A program made the translations under genes and the position numbers. From assembly GCA_036250195.1 (NCBI GenBank), contig JAVHZZ010000002.1, forward strand, positions 366,717,124-366,781,123: a stretch of 64,000 nucleotides of DNA, in the 5' to 3' direction. The stretch is from Mixophyes australis (taxonomy: Eukaryota > Chordata > Amphibia > Anura > Limnodynastidae). The notes beneath the pieces are model-generated. The model worked only from the letters and a program-made list of their open reading frames with translations, was not told the DNA's origin and ran no database searches. Shown one piece after another: positions 1 through 12,900 of this stretch (position 1 is its first letter; each line of letters starts with the position of its first letter).

Positions 1-1132
1 CCACAGATCACTAGTTCCGCCTCTGACAGTATCAGTGTTATTAATAAAGACAATAGTCATATTTTTCACATCAAATGTAATAAAAAACAATTCACATGTG
101 TTGTTAATCTTCTTTTCTGCAGTAGTCGGAATAGAAATGTCAAGTAAGTAATGCGACGCCCCAAGACTTGATAATATAATATAGTCACATCGTTTATGGT
201 TTAAGTTAACGATCAGTTGGAGAGTTCAATATACAATCAGCTAAAAAGTAGTAGTTACTTAGTGCTACCGATAGTCATTATCATCGTCATTGCTTATCAT
301 TGCATCAGCCCATCCGCCCCGTAAGAGATACTAACCTCCTAACAGGGATATCAGGGGATGTGTCAACATACGTGTCACAATTACATGAAAACACCCTTAC
401 TGTACTCAGCTTATGATGGCCTGCCCCTGCCCATGCCCATTCCGCGCCGCCAGATATAGGGGGATACAAGTCATCGATGCCTAAAAATTTATATATGGAC
501 ATACGCATATGCATTTTTGGTGCATATTCGCAAACTCTGCATTTGTACATGAGTCTGCTATGTTCTGATATTTCAAATGCTGCATTAACCTATATAAATC
601 AGACTTGGGTTAGATGGCTATGCTCAATTTGATACTTAATTACCCAATATAGAGAAAATAAAAGGGCATTTTTCTTAACGCTATAAGTTTTTCTGTCATA
701 CGACAGAATTTGAGCATGTACAGTGATGTTTTTCTGTCGGTATATTCAATTTGCATAGTACTATTGCTGGGGCAATTACATATAAACAGCGTTCTATAGC
801 ATCAGAGGCTAATACCCTGGTCTTTTAATAAACCCTTAATAAACAAATACCTGTTGTTACTTAGTGGTTAAAAGAAAACATCATCTCGGCTTCAAAACCA
901 AGGGACCAGTTATGTGAAAGTTTTTTTGTCCTTTGAATGATTTCACTATTCTGTTTAGACAGCAATAAAATATTACAGTAATCTACTCATTGCAAAATGC
1001 TACAAACCCTGTGAAAACCTTAGTGATAATATTCTTTTCTAATGTCTATCACATACAACCTATGTTTTACTGCCCTCTGCTGACTGATTGAATGTTCAAT
1101 GAACATAGCTGTGCACTAAAAATACATACAGT
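1..1132. other. 3' flanking DNA of AIPL1, no gene seen
   Basis: AT-rich sequence with frequent stops in all frames. I see no exon-like reading frame, RNA gene or terminal repeat pair here. It lies downstream of the minus-strand AIPL1 gene. Confidence 0.5.
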
Positions 1133-1453
1133 GGGCCTGATTCATTAAGGAAAGTAAAGCAAAAAAATGAGTACGTTTTCTCCTGGACAAAACCATGTTA
1201 CAATTTAAGGGGTGCAAATTAGTTTATTATTTTACACATAAGATAAATATTGGCTGTTTTTTTTCATATAGCACGTAAATACTTGATAGCTTATTTGTAC
1301 ACTGAAATTTTAAGTTGATTTAGAACATGCCTTACCCCAACTATAAATCTGCCATCACATTTTAAATTTGCTTCCCTCTCCAAAGCAACATGGTTTTGCC
1401 AAGGTGCAAAGTTGCTCATTGTTTATATTTATTTTCCTTAATGAACCAGGCCC
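1133..1453. repeat. Foldback MITE (GGGCCTGATTCATTAAGG-ended family)
   Basis: The left end reads gggcctgattcattaagg and the right end is its near-complement (ccttaatgaaccaggccc). The interior shares a stretch around tggacaaaaccatgttacaa with the better-preserved copy at 54421-54717 and the half copy at 62034-62220. There is no coding capacity, which fits a non-autonomous DNA transposon. The superfamily cannot be assigned from the ends alone. Confidence 0.75.
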
Positions 1454-2025
1454 TGAATGTTCTTATTTATTTTTATCCAATAGGCAAAGGTACAAATATT
1501 TTTGGGAACAAGGACAAAACAACTCATCCAGTAAACTATTACTACCCAAAAGTTTAACAGTTATTGATAATCATAGCTTCATTTTTTAACACCGATAATT
1601 AGCAGATTGATTTCCCAAAATCCTCCACTCTACTGCTTTTGCAAAAAAGAAATCCCTTTTAGGTATGATCTATCTATATTCATCTGTATATACATGTGTG
1701 CCTATTACATTGCAAATACGCATGATATGTTGGAATGCACAACTGAATCAGTGAAGACAAAAACACCTATATGAGAATCTCTTATACATCTTTGGGACAT
1801 AATTATGAAGCTCTAAAGAGCCCTTTTCAACAGGTCTCCATTTAATATTATTACCTATTTATAGTGCTGTGAAAATCACTTTTTTTATTGTCTCTCTGTT
1901 TTTGGAGGTTTTGTTTTTATAATGTCGTCTTCAATTGTTACTGAGAAAAGACATGAAAATTATTTATTTTTTATTAACAGTTATATATTCAGCACAAACG
2001 TATTATTACAAATCATATTTTAATC

Positions 2026-2272
2026 ATTCACATCAGCCCCTGTCCCACTGGAACTTACAATCTATACTCCTTACTACACAGACATACTACGGTTTAGTTT
2101 TGTCAGAAGCCAATTAGCCTACCAGTATATTTTTGGAGGGTGGGATAAAACTGGACCACCCAAAAAAAGCCCACACAAACACGAGGAGAACTTACACACA
2201 GATAGGGACCTGGTCGAAATCAAACTCACGACCCCAGCGTTGTGATGCACCAATGCTAATCACTGTGCCGCA
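2026..2272 (-). repeat. V-SINE (tRNA-derived), older copy
   Basis: Read on the minus strand, this has a tRNA-like head (GCGGCACAGTGATTAGCA, then a B-box-like segment). The central domain typical of V-SINEs follows (TGTGTGTAAGTTCTCCTCGTG and so on), then a tail resembling the 3' end of the plus-strand copy at 2304. It is more diverged than that neighbour and lies head to head with it, about 30 bp away. Confidence 0.75.
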
Positions 2273-2303
2273 GTGGTACCTTCTAATGCAAGCCACTGTG
2301 CTA

Positions 2304-2640
2304 GGGCAGCACAGTGGCCTAGTGGTTAGCACTTCTGCCTCACAGCACTGGGGTCATGAGTTCAATTCCCAACCATGGCCTTATCTGTGTGGAGCTTGTA
2401 TGTTCTCCCTGTCTTTGCGTGGGTTTCCTCCGGGTGCTCTGGTTTCCTCCCCTACTCCAAAAACATACTGGTAGGTTAATTGGCTGCTATCAAAAATTGA
2501 CCCTTGTGTCTGTGTGTGTGTGTGTGTGTCTATATTAGGGAATTTAGACTGTAAGCTCCAATGGGGCAGGAACTGAGTTCTCTGTACAGAGCTGCGGAAT
2601 TAGTGGCGCTATATAAATAAATAATGATGATGATGATGAT
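2304..2640 (+). repeat. V-SINE (tRNA-derived), well preserved
   Basis: The head has an A-box-like TGGCCTAGTGG and a B-box-like GGTCATGAGTTCAATTCCC. The strongly conserved central domain of the V-SINE superfamily follows (tgttctccctgtctttgcg, gggtttcctccgggtgctc). A (TG)n run at 2508-2528 comes next, then a 3' tail (ggcgctatataaataaa) ending in a (GAT)n microsatellite. The tRNA-like head is a pol III promoter relic of the SINE, not a tRNA gene. Confidence 0.85.
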
Positions 2641-5384
2641 TAAAGGAAGCCATTACTTTCAATTAAGCTATTATTTTACAACTTGTGAAACCTTTATTTC
2701 CAGCGAGCCGTGTGCAGACTGAGTTTCCTTATTCCACAAATGCTTATAATTGTTTATCACTGTTTTAAACAATAGGGAAGTTACCTGGCAACATCAAATA
2801 CAAAATTCACACTGTGATTATTTCAGCTACTTATAATTATGCCCCTAAAATAGGATTAGGCTACATGAAGCACTACATTTACTCATGCACTGCTGATTCC
2901 TAGTGGCTGTCAGTGTATGCTGCCATGCTTCAAAAGCAGCAAATATGCAAATGGATTGCCTGGCCTTTCTCTGAATGATTAGGCTTTCTGCTAGTCAATG
3001 AACGCGTCAAAGTTAATTTCACAGCATTTGTGTTTGTAAATAAAATTTACAGCGTTGTTGTTTTATAATAGATTTCCCTGATTAATATTTAAAAAGTGCC
3101 AAGTTCAAATTGATATACAAGTCAATAAGAACAAAGTTGAAGTTCATATAGATTTTAAAGTCAACATTTAGATTTGTTGGCTGAGCAATCCAAAACTCAG
3201 ATAGTGCTTACAATTTTAATAAGATAAAAAAAAACAATAATGTAATAACATTGTAGCTGTACCCTGTGACTTTATAAATATTGCTTTCTAAAATCACATT
3301 AACCTACCTGATTTAAAGGCTCACTTCATGGAAATCAATACAATATACAATATACATAGTATCATTATCTTTTTCACAACTAAGATAACATTCAGTGGTC
3401 TCATTTACTCCATAACCTTTATCCAGAAGAATTTGATGCTAAATACATGATCTCCTGCCATACTATACACAGTATATGTTATTTATACAATGAAAAAAAG
3501 GGAATCTGGACATAGTGTGAAAATGAATCTTGTAATGAGGTCTGCTAAGAGGTGCCTACAATTAATTTTGATTTACAGATTTAAATTTCCAGTACTGCCC
3601 ACCTAACTAAAATCATAGCTTGGATACACTCTCTAGTAGAGTATATCTAACATTACCAATAGCAGAAAAGATTCTCTTGCTTGCTTGCACCCCTTACTTG
3701 CACTTTAAGAGGATGAACAGTACAATGTCCGCTTAACTAGAAAATTACTGTACTTAAATTAGTACAAATAAAAATAATCTACCCAGAATGTTAAGTGAAA
3801 TCCTTGTCCATGGTGCTGATGCAATTATTGGAATCCTGAATAGCTGTTCTATAACGCCTCCTAGTGGCTATTTATATATAACAAATATTTTCAGACTAAA
3901 CTACTGTAGTAAAAGTGATCCAGTTTTTACTTAAATAGTAAGAAAAATACACAAAAGAAATGAATGTGCAAATATTTATTTTTTTGCAGGTATTAGACAT
4001 TTTGACTAATAAATCTGTACCACTCGGGACATAATAAAGATTCACCTTTAATTACTGTACTAGCATTTTGCAAATTGTTCATCATTATCCGTAGATGTGG
4101 AGAAAAGTGGACTGTACACCTACCCTATAAATAATGTCATACAACAATATATTTAACAGCTTCAAACCTATATTCGTTTGTTTATGATCTTTTTATTTAT
4201 GTCTACAAGTATGTAACCAGCTAATGCTCTGTAGAAGGTGTTAAGTCACACTGAAAATCAATTTACCTTTTACAAAATATCGATTGACATTGTGTTATTT
4301 ACATGCCTGAGTGGTCTTCAACAATCATTCAAAGTGTCTGTTGAACATAAAGGATAGATTGTGACAAAAAGTAGAAACAACTAGGTGTTCAATAATTTCA
4401 ATACCATCCAAATATGGTACCATGACAGCAGTTATTTTCAATCAATGGGTCCATTATAATGAAGATTTTAACAAAGAATTATACAGAGATTACAGCTGTG
4501 ACTCCCATCTCTCCTAGTTTACAGCTTCATGAAGGCTGCTGGTTAGGTCTATAGATATATTTCTCCATGTAGCTCCTATGGCTTCCGCACTTCACTGATA
4601 ACAGATTATTATTACTATAATAGTTAATGAAACTGCTAAGTAGAGAAGATTATGTAATAAAATCATCCATTTTATCTGGGGGATTTTAAAAAGAAATTGG
4701 GTTGTAAATATTAAATATTGTCAGGATGTCTTGTAAATATTAAACTTGAACTAAACAGCCATGTGGCAAGTTTACTCAGACTGTAATAGACAAACTAGAC
4801 TGCATTTTGGAAGCCAAATTGAACTAAATTCAAAATATATTCACTAATATTAGTAAACCAAGGGTATCTGAATGCAAAATAACACAAGAATTCCACATTA
4901 AATATGTACATTAGCAGTACAGAATAAATGGGAGCTGTGATGTACTTTCAATGGTTCCCTAAGTGATTGAATTTGAGAAAATGTTCCATTGGTTCCATTT
5001 TAATTATTTTGTTTGCCCCAATATTTTATTTTGTTTTGAACTGTCAAACCAATTAGGCTCAAGCAAGGAATTTATATATGTTATGTTGTTTGCTGCTATC
5101 AAATTCTATGTTACTACTTAACAGTGATTTGAAACCCATCTTATTATCAATTGGGGGATATAATTTTCTTTTTTGTCATTTGGGTGAACATCGGAAGCCA
5201 CTACCCCATGTACCATGTATGGCAAACATTTGCTCAGATATTGTAACATCAAAAAAGGGAATTATTATTGCTTTCAGAAATAGTGTATTAATGTATTAGT
5301 AGTTTATAGTTTGTTTACAGTTTTATAATAAAGTAGCACATTTTCACAGGAAAACAGTTATTGAAATATATATTTTTAAATATA
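2641..5384. other. Intergenic DNA, nothing recognised
   Basis: AT-rich unique-looking sequence. No exon, terminal repeat pair or tandem array was recognised. Confidence 0.4.
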
Positions 5385-5392
5385 TTAGGTTC

Positions 5393-5542
5393 AAGCGAGC
5401 TATGAGCCCCAGTGTAGGGGAGCGGGGAGGAGGGAACCGGGGCCCTCAGCTCGCTAGTTCTGACACTCTGCTTCTGCAATGCAACGGGCCCCATTATCTC
5501 CATGGGCCCCGGTACATCGCACCAATTGTAGTTCCGCCACTG
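5393..5542. mobile_element. Short hAT-like non-autonomous element with 8-bp TSD
   Basis: A perfect 8-bp direct repeat, ttaggttc, flanks this 150-bp segment (5385-5392 and 5543-5550). The right end, gttccgccactg, is the complement of the CAGTGGCGGA-type terminus shared with the element at 32880-33122. The left end (aagcgagctatg) does not match that terminus, so the left terminus has diverged or is atypical although the target duplication is intact. Eight-bp TSDs and CAG-ended termini are hallmarks of hAT transposons. Confidence 0.65.
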
Positions 5543-5703
5543 TTAGGTTCCTTATGTAATTTGAAGATTTCTTGTGTGTGGCATGGGGGGGTAACAAAAG
5601 TGAAAATTGTAAATGTTCAAAAACCAATGGAAACAAATCAGACATGTGTTTGCATTACCTAATTTGAAATATATTTATCAATATATTTTAGGTGCTATGG
5701 GTC

Positions 5704-6541
5704 TGTTATGTGCGTATTGTCGCTAACCAATAACGATTGTCGAACCTCGATTTGTGTTTCCAACGCACAAAGATTTATTCGCAATAAGTAGAATAATATG
5801 CTCAAGCGAAGTAATAGCAAATACAGCCATTACTTATCGCAGGCGCTCTGGATCCAGTGCAGTCATTCAATCCTGAAGTCTGGGGACAAGATGTCTGCAC
5901 ACTGGATCACAAGCTGCTGCTTATATACACAATCAAGTACAGTAATACAATGAAGATAGTATAGCTTGCATCTATTGGTCCAGGTCTCAGGAATGTCCAA
6001 GGGGTTGTCAATCATTGGCTGGTTCATCCTAAGAAATCCAAAGGAGGGGGTCATCTCTGCAGGGGGTATGCTCTGCTCTTCCCGCCAAGATTCCTTAGTC
6101 TTAAGTAGTTCATAATTCCCTATCATTCATAACTTGTGTATGCACTCTGTGATTCCCTCGCAGAGTGAACCAAACAGTAGGATATGTAACGAGGTTCATT
6201 ATGATACCACTCATGATGTGATTCCTTCAACCTGTTCCGTGTATTTCACTAATATGCATGTAACTCTAATATAACATATAAATACTACTATATTTCGACC
6301 TAACTGACTATGTGTTGCAACTACCATTAATGTATACTATTTTATAAGTATTAGTGTTTGTGCGAATGTATGGTAAAAGACCAATTACTGTTGCTGCCAC
6401 GTGTAGGGGATGCGTACGCCCTTTCACGCCGTAGCGTGCCCTTGTACGTCGATGCGTACCGTACGCATCTTTTCAGACAAAGACAACCAAGTTTGCTAGA
6501 CTTTAATTGAAATGACTTTATCCGATTTGCTGACTTCGACA
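5704..6541 (-). mobile_element. Solo LTR of an endogenous retrovirus, 4-bp TSD
   Basis: On the minus strand the 838-bp unit starts TGTCGAAGTCAGC and ends CGCACATAACA. It is flanked by the 4-bp repeat ggtc (5700-5703 and 6542-6545). Internally it has a TATA-like box (minus GTGTATATAAGC, 5919-5930) and, further downstream, an AATAAA signal (5774-5779), the order expected for U3-R-U5. No primer-binding site follows the U5 end, so this is read as a solo LTR. Its first 10 bases (TGTCGAAGTC) match the LTR start at 10571, so the two belong to related families. Confidence 0.75.
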
Positions 6542-6545
6542 GGTC

Positions 6546-7972
6546 ATATACCTGTTTAGACTGAAATAAGATATATGGCCATAGGTCTAAACTATGCAAC
6601 CTCAAAACCCCCAGTTGATCCACATGAAAGTAAAACAAAAATCAACATAGTCCAATTTTCCTTAAAATGGTAAAAACATTCCTTCTCATGATATACTGAC
6701 AATCGGGACACTTCCTACATCACAAACTATCATATGTGTCAATTTGTATTTAATCTTTTCCCTGTAAAATAGAACTTTTTGTATTGCCGGCATGTGTCAC
6801 TAGTGTTAAGCTGTCAATTAAAATATTTAATTAGGGACTAAAAGCTCTATACCTACAACAACAACCTGGAATTGTTTCATGACAGCAATAATATAATTAT
6901 TAATTTTACACAGCATACTAAAAATATGAAATCTTTTAGATAGCAATTCATAAAATGTCTTTTATCCTTTTGGCTATTTAAGGAGAAAACATTTTCTCCA
7001 TGTTTTCTGTCTATTGTTAACAGTGCTTCAGCGTTGGCTCAAGCTGATCCATGCTAATTTGGTTCTGCACCTCTTGATTTTGTGTCTAAAAACTTTATTC
7101 CTAATAAGCAATTATTATCTGCTCATTTGCACTTAGGAGTGAGAAGGGTTTAATTTGCAGCTTGACCGATCTGCCCTTACCTCTGATTATTACACCACTT
7201 ATACACTGGTCTTGTACAATAATCACTCATGTCTCAGTTATTTCGTTTTCAAATGTAACCAAATTTGTCTCTCATCAAATAGTTTTAATAGAACAGTTAT
7301 TACTTTGAATGAGTACTCATTTGTTTCAGAAATGTAATTTTGAACTTTAATCATTTTTGAGTGAATCATCTTCCACTATTAGGAAGATCATCCAATTATT
7401 CAGTAGGAAAAAAACTTGTTTTATATCAGAAAAGAAATGTGTAATAGGGAAATGTTTACCCTGATGATACTGCATTTAATAGAGAGCAGAGTTTCTAGTG
7501 CAAGCTAAGGGTCAGGTCCTTAAGTACTTTCTACTACAGCAAAATAGATATAATGACTCGCCTAAAACACTGCACCCCACCAGGAACCAAAGAGGTTTTC
7601 TGCGTAGTGCTTCCCATTTTGCCCATAGGCTAAGTCTTAAAATGTAGCCAATGGGAAATTACTGTAAGGAAGGGAATCAACATAGACGTATTCCATTAGT
7701 AGAAGAGAGACAAAACACACAGAGAGGTCAACCAATAACTTGATCGTAGTGCGGAGACAAAGTGGCTGGACTAGTCTAGGGTAGGTAGCAAATGATCAAT
7801 GAATAGGCAAATCTCATGTGATTATTTGAGTCAATTTCACGAGCCTGTGTAATAAACTGGAAACTTACAAACTAAGACTTCCTACAGATGGATGATGTCA
7901 CAGAAAGTTTCTCTGGAGCACTTTGAGCATGCACATGTACATGGAGTATTCAGACTCTCACTATAGTCCATG
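6546..7972. other. Intergenic DNA, nothing recognised
   Basis: AT-rich, without exon-like frames or terminal repeats that I can support. Confidence 0.4.
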
Positions 7973-8145
7973 GGATATATTTACTAAACTGCGGGTTTGA
8001 AGAAGTGGAGATGTTGCCTATAGTAACCAATCAGATTCTAGCTGTCATTTTGTAGAATGTACTAAATAAATGAAAGCTAGAATCTGATTGGTTGCCATAG
8101 GCAACATCTACACTTTTTCAAAACCGCAGTTTAGTAAATATACCC
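7973..8145. repeat. Foldback MITE, 173 bp
   Basis: The two halves are inverted copies. The left end, tttactaaactgcgg, pairs with ccgcagtttagtaaa at the right end. The internal segments gttgcctatag/ccataggcaac and ccaatcagattctagct/agctagaatctgattgg also pair. No coding capacity. This is the typical layout of a hairpin MITE. Confidence 0.85.
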
Positions 8146-8569
8146 TCTTGTCTGCAAACAGATTTTCTCATGACAGTCATTGATTTTGGCTGCCAAAATA
8201 TTAGACTTAGAACGTCCTAGACAGCAGCTAATTAGTTTTCTCCAGGCAAAATAACAAAAAGTACAAATCAGTGGGGAAGGGGAACAGTTTTGCAAGGCAT
8301 TTTCTATAGCTTGGTATGTATGTTAATAGCTGTACTTTAGGATTATACTTTACTAATGTTTTGGTACATTTTTCAAAGCAGTATAATAAGCAATAACCAG
8401 TTTGATACAGAAAAGGAAACTGTCCAACAATTCTTGCCATTTGTGAAAATAAATGTTTTCTGGCTACAATACAAATTAATTTTGCTGTCTTTGTTAAATG
8501 CAGAAATGAATGCTCTTTATGGAAGTCAGGATGGCAGCAAGTTATCCTCAGTGTAGAGATTGATTTATT

Positions 8570-8575
8570 TACCAA
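8570..8575 (-). promoter_or_regulatory. Candidate AIPL1 polyadenylation signal (AATAAA)
   Basis: tttatt on the plus strand gives AATAAA on the coding strand, about 37 nt after the TAG stop. It is the first canonical signal after the stop. A 3'UTR this short is possible, but later signals could equally be used. Confidence 0.3.
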
Positions 8576-8611
8576 TGACATTTCCAAATTCAAGCTGATA
8601 TTTTTGATCCA

Positions 8612-8814
8612 CTATGGAAAGAGGTTTCTGTATTTCAGTTTTTCCTCCTCTTCCTTATCTTGCATCCTACTCTCTAACATCCTGATTTCTTTCTTTACTT
8701 GACGGTTCATAGTTGGGTCCATTTCTAAGACTTTCTCAAAATCTTTCTTTGCTTCTGTTTCATTCCAGACTTCAGCATTGGCTTTACCCCGAATGTAGTA
8801 TGCCTTCGCCAAAC
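8612..8814 (-). CDS. AIPL1: AIPL1 exon 6 (terminal coding exon)
   Basis: Codes for residues 262-328 and the TAG stop (8614-8612). The acceptor reads ACCCAG|GTTTGG and the first two bases complete the split Gly codon from exon 5. It carries the last TPR ([14 protein letters not shown], then FEKVLEMDP) and a charged C-terminal helix rich in Glu/Lys ([17 protein letters not shown]) ending right at the stop. W278 is the residue altered in the common human W278X allele; it is intact here. Confidence 0.95.
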
Positions 8815-9918
8815 CTGGGTTAGAGATAGTCATCAACTCAGATTAAAATCCATGAAAGACAAAATGTTCTTGGTTTTTTTAAGGATATCATAGTTTTCGC
8901 AACAGTGTTGTGTTTGATTGTGTGCATTACACAATATACAGTACTTTAGTGTCTGACTGTCTTTAGTGTCTATATCAATAGTTCTAACAATGTCAGTCTA
9001 GTCCTGCATGCACCACAAATTGAAGCATAGACAATTAGTTCAGAGAATAACATACCAACGTGTAAGAATTTCATTTCTGTTGCCTTCTCACCCAAAAAGT
9101 GCATTGAATTAAGAATTCAATTACCTGATTTATTTATTAACTTAAATTCAACATGGAAGCATTTTGAAAGTATATAATTTATGGTGTAGTTTAAAAACAT
9201 TTCTTAAAAAAAATCATACATGGGTTAACAGGTATATATTTTGTGACTACTCCAGATGAGGTGCAAAGCTATGGTTGTCCCTATTAAAGTGGGATCAGCC
9301 CAGCCTGACCTGGGTCTGGTGGGGACCTCACATGGTTTATTCCCCCCAATAGCTATTACCTCCCCAGGCTATGAGTGATTCACTTTGTAAAAGGAGGGGG
9401 TGGTGGGGGACTTTGATGTGCCTTTTTATTTATTTATTACATGTTAAACACCAGTCATCATCAACAACTCAACTGGTGTACCTGGTATGTGGCTGTATTT
9501 TGACCTGCACGTATTTTTTTTTTATTTTTTTTAGTAGATTTAATATTAATCCCTTCTGAGTGGCAATTATTATTTTTATCTGAAGAAAGGGAGAATAAAC
9601 CTTTGAGTCATTCAGAGAACCATTTGTTTCAATATAAAGAGCTACAGTGCATCAAATTAATTACACTTGGAGATTTAGAGAGTGCTTCGCATAGGCTGTT
9701 ATGTACACTGCATGATTTCAAGATGTGATATACGAAATACTGGATCTGTAAATTGGGCAATTTTCTTTGAATCTTTGTCCTTCAAATTCTGGGGCTTTGA
9801 AGTACTGTTAATCTCCCAGCTCAGAAGCTAATCTTTGGTTGTAATATACTTACAGTTTTACAACTGTCAGTGGAACAAATAGACACAATAGACACAAAGA
9901 AGCTTTGTGTGAATTTTG

Positions 9919-9984
<66 letters not shown>

Positions 9985-12900
9985 CACGCGCACACATACA
10001 CACACACTGAATAATCTAGGCTAGTATTCATTTCATTTAGTGAAAGAGACTAACTTAAAGAAGATCTTGTGAAAGTAATAATTCACATAAACATTAACAA
10101 GTTAAACCAACATTAACAAATTCACAAATTCACAAGAGTATAAGACATTTTAATACAAATCTATGTATAAGAATCATATTCTCAATAATCATATAATCAT
10201 ACTCTCTCACTTTAAGAAGGAATACAATTATGTACTTGATATTTTTAGATAAAGGTCTATGTGACCCAGTATAAGAAAATAATAAATAATGTGTCAATTT
10301 CATAAAATGAATTGCAGGATGGACAGGGGTCAGGAAATTAAAGGGACACACGATATATGGAACATGGACAGGATAGAGATAATAATAAGTTATGTCAGCT
10401 TAATCAAATTAATGATGTCAGATAAAAAATAGCATGGCTTCTAGTCAGTGTCTAAATAAGGTTTAAAGTTTTTTTAAGAATAAGCATAACAAGAAATCAG
10501 GGGAGGGCCTAAGTTAGCATTAATAAACATTATGTCATTGTATCATTTTAGGTATAAAAAGACTCTGTACTGTCGAAGTCGTATAATTGGATGAACGAAA
10601 GTATATTGGTTAATATTGTTTTATCATGCAATTGCACTCAGTATGCCACGCTACTCGGGGCATGGCGCGATCACACAGTAAAATATGCACGCACACACTT
10701 GCACTACAACTTTTAGTTATTTATATATTTCATATTTATAATGATTCCAAACCACAGTGATTTGTGAGCAGATAGTATTTAGTTTATTATTAGATTATAT
10801 ATTATGATTATATGTACACTTTAGTGTTATTTAAGGTTCAGGTTACAGAAAATGTGTCATGTCTGGTATCATTTTAATCCCCTATTCATCAGCAGTTGTC
10901 CGGTTGCTTCGCCGAAGAGATGGCACATTACATACTCTAGTTAGTGATGTTAGGGAATAAATACTTAAAGTGATACTGACTGTAATGTGTAAATAGACTA
11001 GCTTAAACTGGTTTCTGGGCGGGAGAATCACCTGGAATGTTGACCCTCAGCCTTGGAAGGGGTTGTTTGAACTAACCTATGACCTCTTTACACTGGACCT
11101 ATCTGAAGTCTGGACCTATAGAAGCAAGCCACGTCATCTGCATTGTTTTCTCTGTAACACTGAGTGTTATATATAATATAACTGTGCTGGCACTGGCTGC
11201 AGCCATTCTCTGACCACAGTATTCTGGAGTGAAGTACTGTACGCTGGTACCAGTGGAAGCGTAGCTTAGCGAGCGCGGTATGTATGTATCTTTTTGGTAT
11301 TGGCTGTACTGTATTATAATTATGTATTGAACTGCTAAATTATTACTTCTGCTAAAATAAATTACTTTGTGCTTTAGAAACACAACACAACCGCTTGGGC
11401 AATGCTTATTTGAAAACGATAGAATTACTTTAATAGTACTGACAATAAAATGCTGTACCCTATAAAATCTTGACTGCTCTGTAACATGTAAATAATTCTG
11501 TAACCTGTACTGAATAAACAACTATATTGGAACAAAGACTGCTCATTCTCCATTATTATTGAGACATCTGAGACCTACAGAAATCCAAATACAACACTTG
11601 GGAGCTTCGTCCTTTCTTCACGAACTGCTGCTCTCTTCTACGCTCTCTCAACGGGGGAAAGAAGACCATTGACCAACACTTCATTACATTTGGTGAGAAC
11701 GATACATATTTTATGATTTCATATTTTAGAGTGTTTTTGAGACAGAGTGTGAAGACAGTTGTAAAGTAATTGCTGAAGGTAGAAGATAGGGAAATATTGA
11801 TATTTAATTGAATGTGTTGATGTTTTAAAGTACTTTTGGGACAAAGTGGACTAATCACCCATGCTTGGCTAAAGGACATTAGCTTATTTGTAGGATTAAT
11901 AAGAGACTATAGAAGAGAATAGAATAGCCATTTTTATACGATAGACGTATCCCTTATAATAGAATAGACCCAAACAGAACCAGAATCAGTTATGGGGGCT
12001 GTCATAGTTAGGGAAGAAAAGGATGATTGCATCCAGGCAAATAGTGCCTGTGGCATTATAGAAAGTCTGAATCCAGATTATGTAAAGTATTGTAAACAGT
12101 GGAGAAAAATTACTAAAAGTCATTAAACAGGTTTTCCAGAGAGTGGAACCTTTAATGTAGAATCCCCAGACTATGTCAGAGATAAAGTTGCTTCTCTTAT
12201 AGGAGCAAAAAGAAGAACAAAACAGTTAAGATGTCTAGATAAGTGGTATGAACAAGATGTCAAGATTGCATAAAATTATAAAAACAGATCGTAAGACACA
12301 GCCCTGCTCTTAAATTTCATCACCTCCTGCCTATTGTCCACTATGCCCCAATCATTTCCTTGGTATCTCTGAAGAACAGTGGCAGGATGAGATGCAAATG
12401 GCTGAGAAATGCAAGCATCCAGTAACCAGATGCTTGTATTACTCAGTTTGATTGTTTTACTATTAGAATAGACCCATGATTGCTGACATGCTGCAAGAAT
12501 GCCCTATACAAATACTCAAGGCTATGTAGACCAGATTAATACACTATAGAACAGCCACCTCTGTACAGTGTTACATTGTATCTATCAGTTTATCATAGGG
12601 TACTTGCAAGAGAGGCAATATGTGATAGTTTCTTATAAGTATTAGATATATATTAGATCTTCTCGGATACATGAGCATATATACGCAGACATCCTCAAAA
12701 CTATTCAGCATTATATAATTCTAATTACATATTCTATTACATATATTATTAATAGATATTGTCCTCTTCTGATATGATAGAAGTATACCAGCAGTGAATC
12801 CAGAGTTTTAACTCACATTGTTCACAAATATCACTAATTATTTCGCTACATTTCATCCAATTTTAATATGCCTTGAATAAAAGTTATATTTTATTTACTC

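Noticed and set aside
2304..2390. tRNA-like A and B boxes
   Set aside because: They belong to the head of a V-SINE; the body continues into the V-SINE central domain, so this is not a tRNA gene.
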